NCBI RefSeq assembly: GCF_023197165.1
Contig: NZ_JALPRD010000006.1
Span: forward strand, 1 to 64,000
Length of the DNA stretch: 64,000 bases
Direction of reading: 5' to 3'
DNA from: Sphingopyxis sp. MSC1_008
GTDB taxonomy: Bacteria; Pseudomonadota; Alphaproteobacteria; Sphingomonadales; Sphingomonadaceae
This document shows, piece after piece, positions 8,480 through 18,009 of the stretch. The stretch's first letter is position 1. Every line of letters starts with the position of its first letter. The notes beneath the pieces were generated by a model, which searched no databases, had not been told where the DNA came from, and saw only the letters and a program-made list of their open reading frames with translations. A program made the translations under genes and the position numbers.

Positions 8480-9252
8480 GCCTGTTCGACATGACGGGGC
8501 AGGTCGCGCTGATCACCGGATCGTCGCGCGGCATCGGCAAGGCCACCGCCGAAGCGATGGCCGAACAGGGCGCGAAGGTCGTGATTTCGAGCCGCAAGCA
8601 GGATGCGTGCGACGCGACTGCGGCCGAAATCAACGCGAAGTTCGGCGAGGGGACCGCGATTTCGGTCGCCGCCAATATCTCGTCGAAGGACGATCTCCAG
8701 AAGCTGGTCAACGAGACGCGCACGGCGTTCGGCAAGATCACCGCGCTCGTCTGCAACGCCGCGTCGAACCCCTATTACGGCCCCGGCCTCGGCATCAGCG
8801 ACGACCAGTTCCGCAAGATCATGGACAATAATATCCTGTCCAACCACTGGCTGATCACGATGGTCGCCCCCGAGATGCTCGAACGCGGCGAAGGGTCGAT
8901 CATCATCATCAGCTCGATCGGCGGGCTCAAGGGATCGCCGATCATCGGCGCTTACGGAATTTCGAAAGCGGCCGACATGCAGGTCGCGCGCAATTTCGCG
9001 GTCGAGTTCGGGCCGCGCGGGGTGCGCGTCAATTGCATCGCGCCGGGACTGGTGCGCACCGACATGGCGCGCGCGCTGTGGGAAAATCCCGAAAACCTCA
9101 AACGATCGACCGCCGCTTCGACCTTGAAGCGCATCGGCGAACCGCACGAGATCGCGGGCGCCGCAGTCTTCCTTGCCAGCAAGGCGGGGGCATTCACCAC
9201 CGGCCAGACCATCGTGTGCGATGGCGGGGCCACGATTTCGGGAGGCGCATGA
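8476..9252 (+). CDS. SDR family oxidoreductase
   Basis: A 258-residue classical SDR with TGSSRGIGKAT near residue 13, a CNAASNP variant of the NNAG motif, and YGISK as catalytic Tyr/Lys. The ATG overlaps the kinase stop (ATGA), and the stop overlaps the next SDR start, showing tight translational coupling. In human peroxisomes and in many bacteria SDRs of the DHRS4 type accompany ACAD11-like proteins; this protein resembles DHRS4 in its N-terminal half (family knowledge). It probably interconverts a hydroxy and keto acid or acyl-CoA in the same pathway. Confidence 0.9.
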   Translation: MSLFDMTGQVALITGSSRGIGKATAEAMAEQGAKVVISSRKQDACDATAAEINAKFGEGTAISVAANISSKDDLQKLVNETRTAFGKITALVCNAASNPYYGPGLGISDDQFRKIMDNNILSNHWLITMVAPEMLERGEGSIIIISSIGGLKGSPIIGAYGISKAADMQVARNFAVEFGPRGVRVNCIAPGLVRTDMARALWENPENLKRSTAASTLKRIGEPHEIAGAAVFLASKAGAFTTGQTIVCDGGATISGGA

Positions 9253-10055
9253 TGGGCGCGTTGGACGGCAAGGTTGCGATCATCACGGGGGCCGGTTCGG
9301 GCATCGGCCGCGCGAGCGCGCTGCGCTTCGCCGCCGAGGGTGCGAAGCTCGTCATCGGCGACAAGACGGCGACGGTGCACGAGACCGCGAAGCTGGTGAA
9401 GGATGCCGGCGGCGAGGCTGTGGCGCTCGAAATCGACGCCGGTGTCGAGGCCGATGTCGCCTCGCTCGTTGCGACCGCGAAAGACACGTATGGCGCGCTC
9501 GACATCGCCTTCGCCAACGCCGGGATTATCGGCGACATGGGCGGCATCTTCGATTTCGACCCCGATGCCTGGGCCGAGACGCTGCGCGTCAATCTGATCG
9601 GCCCCGCGCTGATGGTGAAACATGCCGGCAAGGCGATGGTCGATCAGGGCCGCGGCGGCGCGATCGTACTGACCGCGAGCGTCGCGGGTTTGAATTCGGG
9701 GGCGGGCCCGGGGGCCTATTCGGCGTCGAAGGCGGGGGTGATCAACCTCGCCAAGGTCGCGGCGCAGCAGCTCTCGACGAGCGGCGTGCGCGTCAATGCG
9801 GTGTGCCCCGGCCTCACCGAAACGGGAATGACCAAGCCGACCTTCGATTATGCCAAGGCCAAGGAAGTCACCCACAAGCTCGGCCAATTGAACCCGCTCC
9901 GCCGCGCGGCGCAGCCCGAGGAACTCGCCAATGTCGCGCTGTTCCTCGCGAGCGATCAGGCAAGCTATGTCAACGGACAGGCGATCGCGGTCGACGGCGG
10001 CCTCACCAGTTCGCATCCGGTGACGCGCCAGTTGCTCGGCCAGACCTCGCACTGA
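9249..10055 (+). CDS. SDR family oxidoreductase
   Basis: A 268-residue classical SDR with [12 protein letters not shown], a NAG motif and YSASK. Two adjacent ATG codons (9249 and 9252) are possible starts; the first overlaps the upstream stop and is taken here. It is a different SDR from the one before it, not a tandem copy, since the sequences diverge outside the motifs. Having two SDRs plus an alcohol dehydrogenase in one operon points to more than one alcohol/ketone step in the pathway. Confidence 0.9.
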   Translation: MMGALDGKVAIITGAGSGIGRASALRFAAEGAKLVIGDKTATVHETAKLVKDAGGEAVALEIDAGVEADVASLVATAKDTYGALDIAFANAGIIGDMGGIFDFDPDAWAETLRVNLIGPALMVKHAGKAMVDQGRGGAIVLTASVAGLNSGAGPGAYSASKAGVINLAKVAAQQLSTSGVRVNAVCPGLTETGMTKPTFDYAKAKEVTHKLGQLNPLRRAAQPEELANVALFLASDQASYVNGQAIAVDGGLTSSHPVTRQLLGQTSH

Positions 10056-10068
10056 TAGATCGATCATC

Positions 10069-11271
10069 ATGGCACATGGATTCGACACCGCGCGGCTCGA
10101 CCGCATTCCCGCCTTTCTCGCCGCCAAATATGTCGACACCGGCCGCCTGCCGCACGCCGCGACTTTGGTGTCGCGGCGCGGCGAGATCGCGCATTTGTCG
10201 TGCATCGGCGAGGCGCGGCCGGGCGAGGCGCTGAAAGAGGATGCGATTTTCCGCATCGCCAGCATGACCAAGCCGATCACCAGCATCGCCTTCATGATGC
10301 TGGTCGAAGAGGGCAAGGTCGCGCTGTCCGATCCGCTCGTCAAATTTTGCCCCGAGTTCAAGGACACCGGCGTGTTCGTCGCGGGCGGCGGCAATGTGCC
10401 CTTCCTGACGCGGCCGCCGGTACAGCCGATCCGCATGGTCGACCTGCTGCGCCACACCGCGGGGCTGACCTATGGCTTCCAGGAGCGCACTCCGGTCGAC
10501 GCCGCGTACCGCAAGGCAAAGATCGACGATTTCGACGCCGATTATACGATGGACAGCTTCATCGCCGACCTTGCGAAGATTCCGCTGCAATTCGACCCCG
10601 GCGCGCATTGGAATTATTCGATGGCGACCGACGTGCTCGGCGCGGTGATCGAGCGGATCGAAGGCAAGCCGTTCGGCGAGGTGTTGCAGGAGCGGATCTT
10701 CGCGCCGCTCGGCATGGTCGACACCGGCTTCAAGGTGCCCGCCGACCAGCAGCACCGGCTGACCGACGCCTATGCCTTTCATCCCAAGGACAAGATGCAG
10801 GATTTCGACAGCGGCGCGCGGAGCCGCTGGGCAAAGGATCGCAGCTTTCAGTCGGGCGGCGGTGGGCTCGCCTCGACGCTGCACGATTATCACCGTTTCT
10901 GTCTGATGCTGCTCGGCGGCGGCAAGCTCGGCGATGCGCGGATCATCAGCCGCAAGACGCTCGAGCTGATGACGTCGAATCATCTGCCCGGCGGCGGCGA
11001 TCTGACGCAGCACAGCGTCGGCATCTTCTCCGAGGCGGAAAATGCCGGGATCGGCTTCGGTCTCGGCTTCGCGGTGAACGAAAGCCCCGCGCAGACGATG
11101 ACCCCCGGCTCGGTCGGCGACTATTATTGGGGCGGCATGTTCTCGACCGGCTTCTTCGTCGATCCGGTCGAACAGATCTGCATGGTCTTCATGACCCAGC
11201 TGATGCCCTCATCCACCTATCCCGTGCGGCGCGAGGTCAAGACGCTTGTCCACGCCGCGATCGACGATTGA
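10069..11271 (+). CDS. serine hydrolase, beta-lactamase/esterase (EstB) fold
   Basis: A 400-residue protein of the class C beta-lactamase-related family. The nucleophile motif SMTK is at residues 65-68, and the conserved tyrosine is Y183 ([10 protein letters not shown]). There is no signal peptide, which argues against a periplasmic antibiotic-degrading enzyme. Members of this type are usually cytoplasmic esterases. The gene follows the second SDR by 13 bases and precedes the FadB-like gene by 17, so it belongs to the operon. It may hydrolyse an ester or lactone substrate that feeds the pathway (inference). Confidence 0.87.
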   Translation: MAHGFDTARLDRIPAFLAAKYVDTGRLPHAATLVSRRGEIAHLSCIGEARPGEALKEDAIFRIASMTKPITSIAFMMLVEEGKVALSDPLVKFCPEFKDTGVFVAGGGNVPFLTRPPVQPIRMVDLLRHTAGLTYGFQERTPVDAAYRKAKIDDFDADYTMDSFIADLAKIPLQFDPGAHWNYSMATDVLGAVIERIEGKPFGEVLQERIFAPLGMVDTGFKVPADQQHRLTDAYAFHPKDKMQDFDSGARSRWAKDRSFQSGGGGLASTLHDYHRFCLMLLGGGKLGDARIISRKTLELMTSNHLPGGGDLTQHSVGIFSEAENAGIGFGLGFAVNESPAQTMTPGSVGDYYWGGMFSTGFFVDPVEQICMVFMTQLMPSSTYPVRREVKTLVHAAIDD

Positions 11272-11288
11272 ACCAAGGAGCCTTTCCC

Positions 11289-13322
11289 ATGTCCGAAGAA
11301 ACCCCCGTCAGCGTTACGCTGGAGAAGGACGGCGATGTCGCCGTCATCATCGTCAACAATCCGCCGGTCAACGCGCTGAGCTGGCACGTCCGGCAAGGCC
11401 TCGAAGACAATTTCGGCGCCGCGCTTGCCGATGACAGCGTCAAGGCAATCGTGCTGCGATGCGCCGGCGGCACCTTCATCGCAGGCGCCGACATCAGCGA
11501 ATTCGGCAAGCCGCCGCGCGGCCCCGATTTCAACGCAGTGCTCAACAGCATCGAAGCGGCATCGAAGCCGGTCGTCGCGGCGATTCACGGCACCGCGCTC
11601 GGCGGCGGGCTCGAAACCGCGCTCGTCTGTCATTACCGCATCGCGGTGCCGTCGGCGAAGCTCGGCGTGCCCGAGGTCAAGCTCGGCCTGCTCCCCGGCG
11701 CGGGCGGCACGCAGCGCCTGCCGCGCGTCGTCGGCGTCGAAGCCGCCGCGACGATGACCTCGACCGGTGATCCGCTGCCCGCAGCCAAGGCGAAGGAACT
11801 CGGCCTCGTCGACGCACTCGCGGGCGAGGACAGCCTTGCCCAAGATGCCATCGCCTTTGCGCGCACAAAGATCGCCGACGGCCCGCGCCCGACGCGCGAG
11901 CGCCCGGTGTTCGGCGACGTCGCCGTGATCGAACAGCTCAAGACCGCCAACGCCAAGCGCTGGCGCGGCTTCGAGGCGCCTTACGCCAACCTTGCGTGCG
12001 TCGAAGCGGCGACGCGGCTGCCCTTCGAGGAAGGCCTCGCGTTCGAGCGCGAGCAGTTCATGAAGCTGATGTTCGGCAGCCAGTCGGCAGCCCAGCGCCA
12101 CATCTTCTTCGCCGAACGTCAGGCCGCGAAGATCGACGGCCTGCCCAAGGACACGCAGCTGCGCGACATCAAGAAGGTCGGCGTGATTGGCGCGGGCACG
12201 ATGGGCGGCGGCATTTCGATGAACTTCCTGCAGAAGGGCATCCCCGTCACGATCGTCGAGATGCAGCAGGAAGCGCTCGACCGCGGCACCGGCGTGATCC
12301 GCAAGAATTACGAAGCGTCGGCCGCCAAGGGGCGCTTCAAGCCCGAGCAGGTCGAGGCGATGATGGGCATCCTGACCCCGACGCTCAACATCGACGACCT
12401 CGCCGACTGCGACCTGATCATCGAGGCGGTCTATGAGAATATGGACGTCAAGAAGGACATTTTCGGCAAGCTCGACAAGATCGCCAAGCCCGGCGCAATC
12501 CTCGCGTCGAACACCAGCTATCTCGACGTCGACGAGATCGCGACCGCGACCAGCCGCCCCGGCGACGTGCTCGGCATGCACTTCTTCTCGCCCGCCAATG
12601 TCATGAAGCTGCTCGAGGTCGTGCGCGGCGAAAAGACCGCGCCCGACGCGCTGGCGACGGCGATGGCGATCGGCAAGAAGATCGGCAAGGTCGCGGTGGT
12701 CGCGGGCGTGTGCGACGGCTTCATCGGCAACCGCATGCTCAAGCCGCGCCAGGTCGAGGCGATGAACCTGCTCATGGAAGGCGCGACGCCGCAGCAGATC
12801 GACAAGGTCCATGTCGAATTCGGCATGCCGATGGGGCCGTTCCAGATGAGCGACCTCGCCGGCGTCGATATCGGCTGGCACCGCGACCCGACGCGCATCG
12901 AAAGCATCCGCGACGCGCTCGCCGCGGTCGGTCGCTGGGGACAGAAGACCGGCAAGGGCTTTTACGATTATGACGAGAAGCGCAATCCGTCGCCCAGCGC
13001 CGAAGTCGCCGAAATCATCGAGGATTTCCGCCAGCGGTCGAACAAGGCGAAGCGCGAGATCAGCGATCAGGAAATCATCGAGCGCACGCTGTATCCGATG
13101 GTCAACGAAGGCGCGCTGATCCTGTCCGAAGGCAAGGCACAGCGCGCGTCGGATATCGATGTCGTGTGGATCTACGGCTATGGCTGGCCGGTCTATCGCG
13201 GCGGGCCGATGTTCTGGGCGGGGCTGGAAGGCACCGACAAGATCGTCGCCGCGCTCGAGAAACATGGGTTTGCGGTCGCGCCTTTGCTGAAGGAAAAGGC
13301 AGAGGCGAAGTCGGGCTTCTAG
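11289..13322 (+). CDS. fadB: bifunctional enoyl-CoA hydratase/3-hydroxyacyl-CoA dehydrogenase
   Basis: A 677-residue multifunctional beta-oxidation protein. The N-terminal crotonase domain (about residues 1-190) carries GADISEF and [10 protein letters not shown] linker is followed by the NAD-binding motif [11 protein letters not shown] at 298-308 and two C-terminal 3-hydroxyacyl-CoA dehydrogenase domains. It hydrates trans-2-enoyl-CoA and oxidises L-3-hydroxyacyl-CoA to 3-ketoacyl-CoA, the expected steps after the enoyl-CoA made by the upstream enzymes. An AAGGAG ribosome site lies upstream of the ATG. It is the last gene of the operon; no thiolase follows in the window, so thiolysis must be encoded elsewhere. 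Confidence 0.93.
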   Translation: MSEETPVSVTLEKDGDVAVIIVNNPPVNALSWHVRQGLEDNFGAALADDSVKAIVLRCAGGTFIAGADISEFGKPPRGPDFNAVLNSIEAASKPVVAAIHGTALGGGLETALVCHYRIAVPSAKLGVPEVKLGLLPGAGGTQRLPRVVGVEAAATMTSTGDPLPAAKAKELGLVDALAGEDSLAQDAIAFARTKIADGPRPTRERPVFGDVAVIEQLKTANAKRWRGFEAPYANLACVEAATRLPFEEGLAFEREQFMKLMFGSQSAAQRHIFFAERQAAKIDGLPKDTQLRDIKKVGVIGAGTMGGGISMNFLQKGIPVTIVEMQQEALDRGTGVIRKNYEASAAKGRFKPEQVEAMMGILTPTLNIDDLADCDLIIEAVYENMDVKKDIFGKLDKIAKPGAILASNTSYLDVDEIATATSRPGDVLGMHFFSPANVMKLLEVVRGEKTAPDALATAMAIGKKIGKVAVVAGVCDGFIGNRMLKPRQVEAMNLLMEGATPQQIDKVHVEFGMPMGPFQMSDLAGVDIGWHRDPTRIESIRDALAAVGRWGQKTGKGFYDYDEKRNPSPSAEVAEIIEDFRQRSNKAKREISDQEIIERTLYPMVNEGALILSEGKAQRASDIDVVWIYGYGWPVYRGGPMFWAGLEGTDKIVAALEKHGFAVAPLLKEKAEAKSGF

Positions 13323-13345
13323 GCCCTTCTCCGCTTACGAAGATC

Positions 13346-13386
13346 AGGCCGCCTGTCCCGGCGTGGGGCAGGCGGCCTTTCTTTTG
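13346..13386 (+). terminator. rho-independent terminator after the seven-gene operon
   Basis: A stem of about 14 bp (AGGCCGCCTGTCCC paired with GGGGCAGGCGGCCT, one G-U pair) with a short loop is followed by TTTCTTTT. It begins 23 bases after the fadB stop codon and points with the operon. Confidence 0.85.
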
Positions 13387-13466
13387 CCCTCGCGCCGCCG
13401 CAGGTGCGACCGGAAACTTGCGATTCAGGGTTAAAGCGCTGGCAAGACCTGCCGTTACGGCAGAGC

Positions 13467-13703
13467 ATGAACATCATGTCCGCTCTTGCCGTCTTGCTGC
13501 TTGCCGGAAGCGCGCCCGCTGCTGCCCCCGTCGCGGCGCCGCAGGTGACCGCCGTCGCGGTAGCGCGCGCGCGAATCCTGGCGCCCGCCGAAGTGCGGCG
13601 GGTTGGCGACCGGATCGAGGTCCGGACCGGCGAGCGCAAGGCGCCGACGCAGGTGCATCGGACCGAGCGCCGCGACGGCGGCGAGACGGCGGATTTTTAT
13701 TGA
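13467..13703 (+). CDS. small predicted exported protein of unknown function
   Basis: A 78-residue frame with a hydrophobic N-terminus (MNIMSALAVLLLAGSAPAAA) typical of a short signal peptide, followed by an Ala/Arg/Val-rich tail of about 55 residues. No family is recognised. It stands alone between the fadB terminator and an inverted repeat, with no clear ribosome site; an inner ATG at 13476 is an alternative start. It could be a chance frame in G+C-rich DNA, but the signal-like start favours a real gene. Confidence 0.35.
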   Translation: MNIMSALAVLLLAGSAPAAAPVAAPQVTAVAVARARILAPAEVRRVGDRIEVRTGERKAPTQVHRTERRDGGETADFY

Positions 13704-13711
13704 CCTCAATT

Positions 13712-13794
13712 CCCGTTCGCATCGAGCGAAGTCGAGATGCCCCTCAAACTTGCACTGTACCGATGGGTGTCTCGACTTCGCTCGACACGAACGG
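13712..13794. repeat. intergenic inverted repeat, TCGAGCGAAGTCGAGA type
   Basis: The left arm (13712-13743) contains CGTTCGCATCGAGCGAAGTC, and the right arm (13765-13794) contains the near complement GACTTCGCTCGACACGAACG. The pair could form a long hairpin with a loop of about 20 bases. This is a familiar dispersed intergenic repeat of sphingomonads (general knowledge). Only one copy occurs in this window. It separates convergent transcription units and could act as a bidirectional terminator. Confidence 0.7.
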
Positions 13795-13806
13795 ATGAAA
13801 AGGCGG

Positions 13807-14682
13807 TCAGCCCTGCAGCGTCTTGATGATCGCCGAAAAGTCGCGGCCGTCCTTGTCGGCTTCGACAAAGGCTTCGTAGAGTTCGCGCGCCTTCGATCCC
13901 ATCGGGACATCGGCATCGACGCTCGCGGCTGCCTCCATCGCGAGGCGCAAATCCTTGAGCATCAGCGCCGCGGCGAACCCGCCCTTATAATCATTGTCGG
14001 CTGGGGTGGTCGGCCCGACGCCGGGGAGCGGCGCATAGCTGGTGAGCGACCAGCACTGGCCCGACGACACGCTCGCGATGTCGAAGAATTTTTGCGGATC
14101 GAGCCCAAGCTTTTGCGCGAGCGCGAGCGTCTCGCACGTCGCGACCATCGACGCGCCGAGCAGCATATTGTTGCAGATCTTCGCTCCTTGTCCGGCGCCC
14201 GCGTCGCCGGCGTGGATCACCGCCTTGCCCATCTTCGCGAGGATCGGTTCGGCGCGCGCGAAGCCTTCGTCGGTGCCGCCGACCATGAAGGTCAGCGTGC
14301 CCGCGTTGGCGGCGGCGATGCCGCCCGACACCGGCGCATCGACAGCGACGAGGCCCTTGGCGGTTGCGGCTTCGATATTCGCGCGCGCGGTCGCGACGTC
14401 GATCGTCGAGCAGTCAAGGAGCAACGTGCCCGCCGCCGCGTTCGGAAAGACCTCGGCTTCATAGACCGAGGCGACATGCTTGCCCGCGGGGAGCATCGTC
14501 ACCACCGCTTCGGCGCCGGTGACAGCTTCGGCGGCCGATACGGCGCGCGAACAGCCCGCTTCGACCGCACGCATCAGCGCCTCTTCGCTGAGGTCGAACG
14601 CGCGCACCTCATGCCCCGCCTTCGCAAGGTTCGCGGCCATCCCGCCGCCCATATTGCCGAGTCCGATGAATGCGATTTTCAT
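13807..14682 (-). CDS. mmsB: 3-hydroxyisobutyrate dehydrogenase
   Basis: A 291-residue NAD-dependent beta-hydroxyacid dehydrogenase with the N-terminal Rossmann motif GLGNMGGGMA (residues 7-16), the substrate-binding stretch DAPVSGG, and the catalytic-lysine region GAGQGAKICNN. It oxidises 3-hydroxyisobutyrate to methylmalonate semialdehyde in valine catabolism. Length and motifs match MmsB. It is the last gene of a minus-strand operon with the enoyl-CoA hydratase (one-base gap), the hydrolase and isobutyryl-CoA dehydrogenase, which confirms the pathway assignment. Confidence 0.93.
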   Translation of the reverse strand: MKIAFIGLGNMGGGMAANLAKAGHEVRAFDLSEEALMRAVEAGCSRAVSAAEAVTGAEAVVTMLPAGKHVASVYEAEVFPNAAAGTLLLDCSTIDVATARANIEAATAKGLVAVDAPVSGGIAAANAGTLTFMVGGTDEGFARAEPILAKMGKAVIHAGDAGAGQGAKICNNMLLGASMVATCETLALAQKLGLDPQKFFDIASVSSGQCWSLTSYAPLPGVGPTTPADNDYKGGFAAALMLKDLRLAMEAAASVDADVPMGSKARELYEAFVEADKDGRDFSAIIKTLQG

Positions 14683-14683
14683 G

Positions 14684-15466
14684 TCAGCGACCCTTCCACA
14701 CGCCTTCGCGCTTTTCGATGAAGGCGGCCATGCCTTCGGCCTTGTCCTCGGTGGCGGCGAGGATCTGGAACAGGCGGCGTTCGTAGATCAGGCCCTGATC
14801 GAGCGTGGTTTCGAACGCGGCATTGACCATGTCCTTGTTCACCATCGCGGCCATCGGCGGCATTGACGCGATCGTGGTCGCGGTCTTCACCGCTTCGTCG
14901 ACCAGCGTTGCATGCTCGACGACACGCGCGACGAGGCCCGAGCGTTCGGCTTCGGCGGCGTCCATCATCCGGCCGGTCAGGCACATTTCCATCGCCTTCG
15001 CCTTGCCGATCGCGCGCGTCAGCCGCTGCGACCCGCCCATGCCCGGCGCGACGCCGAGCTTGATTTCGGGCTGGCCGAATTTCGCCTTGTCCGACGCGAT
15101 GATGAAGTCGGCCATCATCGCAAGCTCGCATCCGCCGCCGAGCGCGAAGCCGTTGACCGCGGCGATCCACGGCTTGCGGACCTTCTTCACGAAGTCGCTC
15201 GTCCATTTCGAGAAGAAATCTTCGAGGTAGAAATCGGACGCCGGCTTATCGGCCATTTCCTTGATATCGGCGCCCGCGGCAAAGGCCTTGTCGCCCGAGC
15301 CGATGAGGACGGCGCAGCGCTGGCTGTCGTCGGCTTCGAAGGCCGCGAAGGCGGCGATGAGGTCGCCCAGCACGCCCGAGTTCAGCGCATTCAGCGCCTG
15401 CGGGCGATTGAGCGTCACCAAGGTGACGGCGCCGCGCTGTTCGACGAGAAGGGTTTCATAGCTCAT
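14684..15466 (-). CDS. enoyl-CoA hydratase (methacrylyl-CoA/short-chain)
   Basis: A 260-residue crotonase. AAGADIKEM forms part of the oxyanion hole. Both catalytic glutamates of true hydratases are present in context, in [12 protein letters not shown] and [20 protein letters not shown]. It should hydrate methacrylyl-CoA to 3-hydroxyisobutyryl-CoA, the step between isobutyryl-CoA dehydrogenase and the hydrolase encoded in the same operon. Short-chain crotonases are often promiscuous, so crotonyl-CoA is also a likely substrate. Confidence 0.92.
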   Translation of the reverse strand: MSYETLLVEQRGAVTLVTLNRPQALNALNSGVLGDLIAAFAAFEADDSQRCAVLIGSGDKAFAAGADIKEMADKPASDFYLEDFFSKWTSDFVKKVRKPWIAAVNGFALGGGCELAMMADFIIASDKAKFGQPEIKLGVAPGMGGSQRLTRAIGKAKAMEMCLTGRMMDAAEAERSGLVARVVEHATLVDEAVKTATTIASMPPMAAMVNKDMVNAAFETTLDQGLIYERRLFQILAATEDKAEGMAAFIEKREGVWKGR

Positions 15467-15481
15467 AGTCTTGTCCTGTGT

Positions 15482-15838
15482 TCAGCGGTTGGCGTCGATG
15501 TTGCGCAGCAGCAAATCGAGCTGCACCGGAGTGGCATGGTCATGTGCCTCGTCGGTCGAGGTCGGATGGTTGTCGTAGGGAATGGGCTCGTCGAACTGGT
15601 CGGCCGCCAGATCCCAGTAGCGCCCATCGATCCGGTTGTAGAAATGCGTACCGCCCTTCGTCGCGGTCTTCACGATGTCGCCGCCGAAATGATGATGCAC
15701 CGCGAGCGCGGTGACCGCGCACTGGTTGCGGCACGGATTGGCCGGGTCGAACGGGTCCGATATCGTCTCGGCCGACCAGCTCCGCTTCACCGCATGATAA
15801 AGGGCGATCGGGTCGGCGAAGCTCACAGCGGCGACCAT
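15482..15838 (-). CDS. YunG-family protein of unknown function
   Basis: A 118-residue soluble protein. The patterns SWSAETISDPFDPANPCRNQ, CAVTALAVHHHFGGDI and GGTHFYNRIDGRYWDL match the YunG family as I know it; a Cys, His and Asp are conserved in an order that could suit a cysteine-peptidase-like site (inference). Its start overlaps the 3-hydroxyisobutyryl-CoA hydrolase stop by 16 bases and it lies 15 bases before the hydratase, so it is expressed with valine catabolism. No role in that pathway is known to me. Confidence 0.75.
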   Translation of the reverse strand: MVAAVSFADPIALYHAVKRSWSAETISDPFDPANPCRNQCAVTALAVHHHFGGDIVKTATKGGTHFYNRIDGRYWDLAADQFDEPIPYDNHPTSTDEAHDHATPVQLDLLLRNIDANR

Positions 15839-16866
15839 TTTTCATTCTCGGGCAAAGGCGCGAAGATCGCGTCGATCCAGTCGTCGGTGACGGCCTCGGC
15901 GGTCGGCGGATCCCACTTCGGGCTGTTGTCCTTGTCGATGATCAGCGCGCGAACGCCTTCGAGGAAGTCGTGCATCTGGACGACGCGGCTGCCGATTGCA
16001 TATTCCTGCGTCATCTGCGCGGCGAAGTCGTGCATCTCGCCGCCCTCCTTGAGCTGGCGGAGCGCAACCTTGCACGTCTGCGGCGACTTGCCGTGGAGCG
16101 TCGCGAGCTCCTTTTCGGCCCATTCGCCGCCGTCGGCTTCGAGCGCGCCGAGAATATCCTCATAGGTATCGCTCGCAAACAGCCGGTTGATCCGTTCGAG
16201 ATGCTGGGTGATTCCGGCGGGCGGCGCGGTGACAGACAGCTCGCCCAATATGCCGCCGATGCGGTCGGGATCGACCGCGATGCGCGCCTTTGCTTCGGCA
16301 AGCTTCTCGGACGGAACGTAATGCGTCGCGAGCCCGAGCGCGAGGCACTCCGCCCCGTCGAGCCGCGCACCGGTGAGCGCGAGATAGGCGCCGACGCGCC
16401 CTTCGAGGCGCGGTAGATACCAGCCGCCGCCGACGTCAGGGAACAGGCCGATCCCCGTTTCGGGCATGGCGAAGCGCGTGTGCTCAGTCGCGACGCGATA
16501 CTTCGCCGGCTGCGAAATGCCGACCCCGCCGCCCATCGTGATGCCGTCCATGAAGGCGACGACGGGCTTGGGATAAGTGAAGAGCAGATGGTTGAGACGA
16601 TACTCGGTGTGGAAGAACTGGCGCGCTTCCTTGCCATCCTTCGCGCCGCTTTCGGCGAGCATGCGGATGTCGCCGCCGGCGCAGAAGCCGCGGCCCTCGC
16701 TATGATCAATGATCACCGCCTCGACGGCATCGTCATCTCGCCATTTCACGAGCGCATCGATCATCGCGTCGCACATCGGCAGGTTGAGCGCGTGGATCGC
16801 CTTCGGGCGATTGAGCGACAGGCGGCCGACGCGAACGTCGGCACCGATCAAAACATCGTCTGTCAT
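15823..16866 (-). CDS. 3-hydroxyisobutyryl-CoA hydrolase / enoyl-CoA hydratase family
   Basis: A 347-residue crotonase-fold protein, longer than normal hydratases, as expected for the HIBCH group. Key stretches are FCAGGDIRML, MGGGVGISQPAKYRVATE and MPETGIGLFPDVGGGWYLPR; the Glu and Asp in the last are the hydrolase residues. It releases free 3-hydroxyisobutyrate from its CoA ester, avoiding build-up of reactive methacrylyl-CoA. The ATG at 16866 overlaps the upstream dehydrogenase stop by four bases. An open frame continues upstream of this start but only as the out-of-frame shadow of the dehydrogenase. Confidence 0.92.
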   Translation of the reverse strand: MTDDVLIGADVRVGRLSLNRPKAIHALNLPMCDAMIDALVKWRDDDAVEAVIIDHSEGRGFCAGGDIRMLAESGAKDGKEARQFFHTEYRLNHLLFTYPKPVVAFMDGITMGGGVGISQPAKYRVATEHTRFAMPETGIGLFPDVGGGWYLPRLEGRVGAYLALTGARLDGAECLALGLATHYVPSEKLAEAKARIAVDPDRIGGILGELSVTAPPAGITQHLERINRLFASDTYEDILGALEADGGEWAEKELATLHGKSPQTCKVALRQLKEGGEMHDFAAQMTQEYAIGSRVVQMHDFLEGVRALIIDKDNSPKWDPPTAEAVTDDWIDAIFAPLPENEKWSPL

Positions 16867-18008
16867 TGGCGCAGCAGGTCCCTTCCCACGATCATCCGCA
16901 TCACCTGGTTGGTGCCCTCGAGGATCGAATGGACGCGAAGGTCGCGCCAGAAACGCTCGATCGGATAGTCGCGGAGATAGCCGTAACCGCCGAACAGCTG
17001 GAGCGCGTCGTTGACGATCTTGCTGCCATTGTCGGTCGCGAGCCTTTTCGCCATCGCCGAGAAGCGCGACTTGTCGGGCGCGTTCGCGGTGACCTTCGCC
17101 GCCGCCATATAGAGCAGAGCGCGCGCGGCTTCGAGGTCGGTGGCCATGTCGGCGAGCATGAACTGGGTGTTCTGGAAATCGGCGATCGGGGACCCAAACT
17201 GCTGGCGGTCCTTGGTGTAGGCGATCGCCTCGTCGAGGCAGCGCTGCGCGCCGCCCAAGGAGCAGGCGCCGATGTTGAGGCGCCCGCCGTCGAGCCCCGC
17301 CATCGCGAAGCGGAAGCCGTCGCCCTCGGCGCCGACGAGATTTTCGACCGGCACGCGGCAATCCTCGAAGATCACCTGCGCGGTCGGCGAGGCGTTCCAG
17401 CCGAGCTTTTTCTCGGGCGCGCCGAAGCTGAGGCCCGGCGTGTCCTTTTCGATGACGAGGCAGCTGATCCCCTTCGACTTTTCCTCGCTGGTGCGGACCA
17501 TGCAGACATAGATGTCGTTATAACCCGCGCCCGAGATGAACTGCTTCGTGCCGTTGAGCACATAATGGTCGCCGTCGCGCTTGGCCGTCGCCTTGAGCGC
17601 CGCGGCGTCGGACCCCGAGCCCGGTTCGGTCAGGCAATAGCTGGCGATCTTCTCCATGCTGACCAGCTCGGGCAGGAAGCGCGCCTTGATCTCCGCCCCG
17701 CCGAAGCGGTCGATCATCCACGTCGCCATATTGTGGATCGAGACATAGGCGCTGGTCGCGGGGCAGCCATAGGCCATTGCCTCCATGATCAGCGCCGCGT
17801 CCAGCCGGCCGAGCCCGATACCGCCCGATTCCTCGGCGACATAGATGGCGCCGAAGCCCAGCTCGCCCGCCGCCTTCCAGACGCCGACGGGATAATGATG
17901 TTTCTCGTCCCATTCGGCCGCGAAGGGCGTGATGCGGTCGGCGGTAAATTTGCGCGCCATATCCTGGATGGCGAGCTGGTCGTCGGTAAGCTGGAACTGG
18001 TCGGTCAT
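16863..18008 (-). CDS. isobutyryl-CoA dehydrogenase
   Basis: A 381-residue acyl-CoA dehydrogenase of the ACAD8 type. It has CLTEPGSGSDAAALKA for flavin binding, RQQFGSPIADFQNTQFMLAD, LQLFGGYGYLRDYPIERFWR, and the catalytic glutamate in ILEGTNQVMRMIVGRDLL. It converts isobutyryl-CoA to methacrylyl-CoA. It heads the valine block and is followed by the hydrolase, hydratase and mmsB in pathway order apart from the YunG insertion. The RidA-like gene upstream ends one base before it. Confidence 0.92.
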   Translation of the reverse strand: MTDQFQLTDDQLAIQDMARKFTADRITPFAAEWDEKHHYPVGVWKAAGELGFGAIYVAEESGGIGLGRLDAALIMEAMAYGCPATSAYVSIHNMATWMIDRFGGAEIKARFLPELVSMEKIASYCLTEPGSGSDAAALKATAKRDGDHYVLNGTKQFISGAGYNDIYVCMVRTSEEKSKGISCLVIEKDTPGLSFGAPEKKLGWNASPTAQVIFEDCRVPVENLVGAEGDGFRFAMAGLDGGRLNIGACSLGGAQRCLDEAIAYTKDRQQFGSPIADFQNTQFMLADMATDLEAARALLYMAAAKVTANAPDKSRFSAMAKRLATDNGSKIVNDALQLFGGYGYLRDYPIERFWRDLRVHSILEGTNQVMRMIVGRDLLRQ

Positions 18009-18009
18009 G

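Noticed and set aside
10069-11271. Class C beta-lactamase
   Set aside because: It has SxxK and Tyr but no signal peptide and sits in a CoA-catabolic operon; an EstB-like esterase is more likely.
11217-13265. Long minus-strand frame opposite fadB
   Set aside because: It is the shadow of the FadB-like gene, whose crotonase and dehydrogenase motifs are complete on the plus strand.
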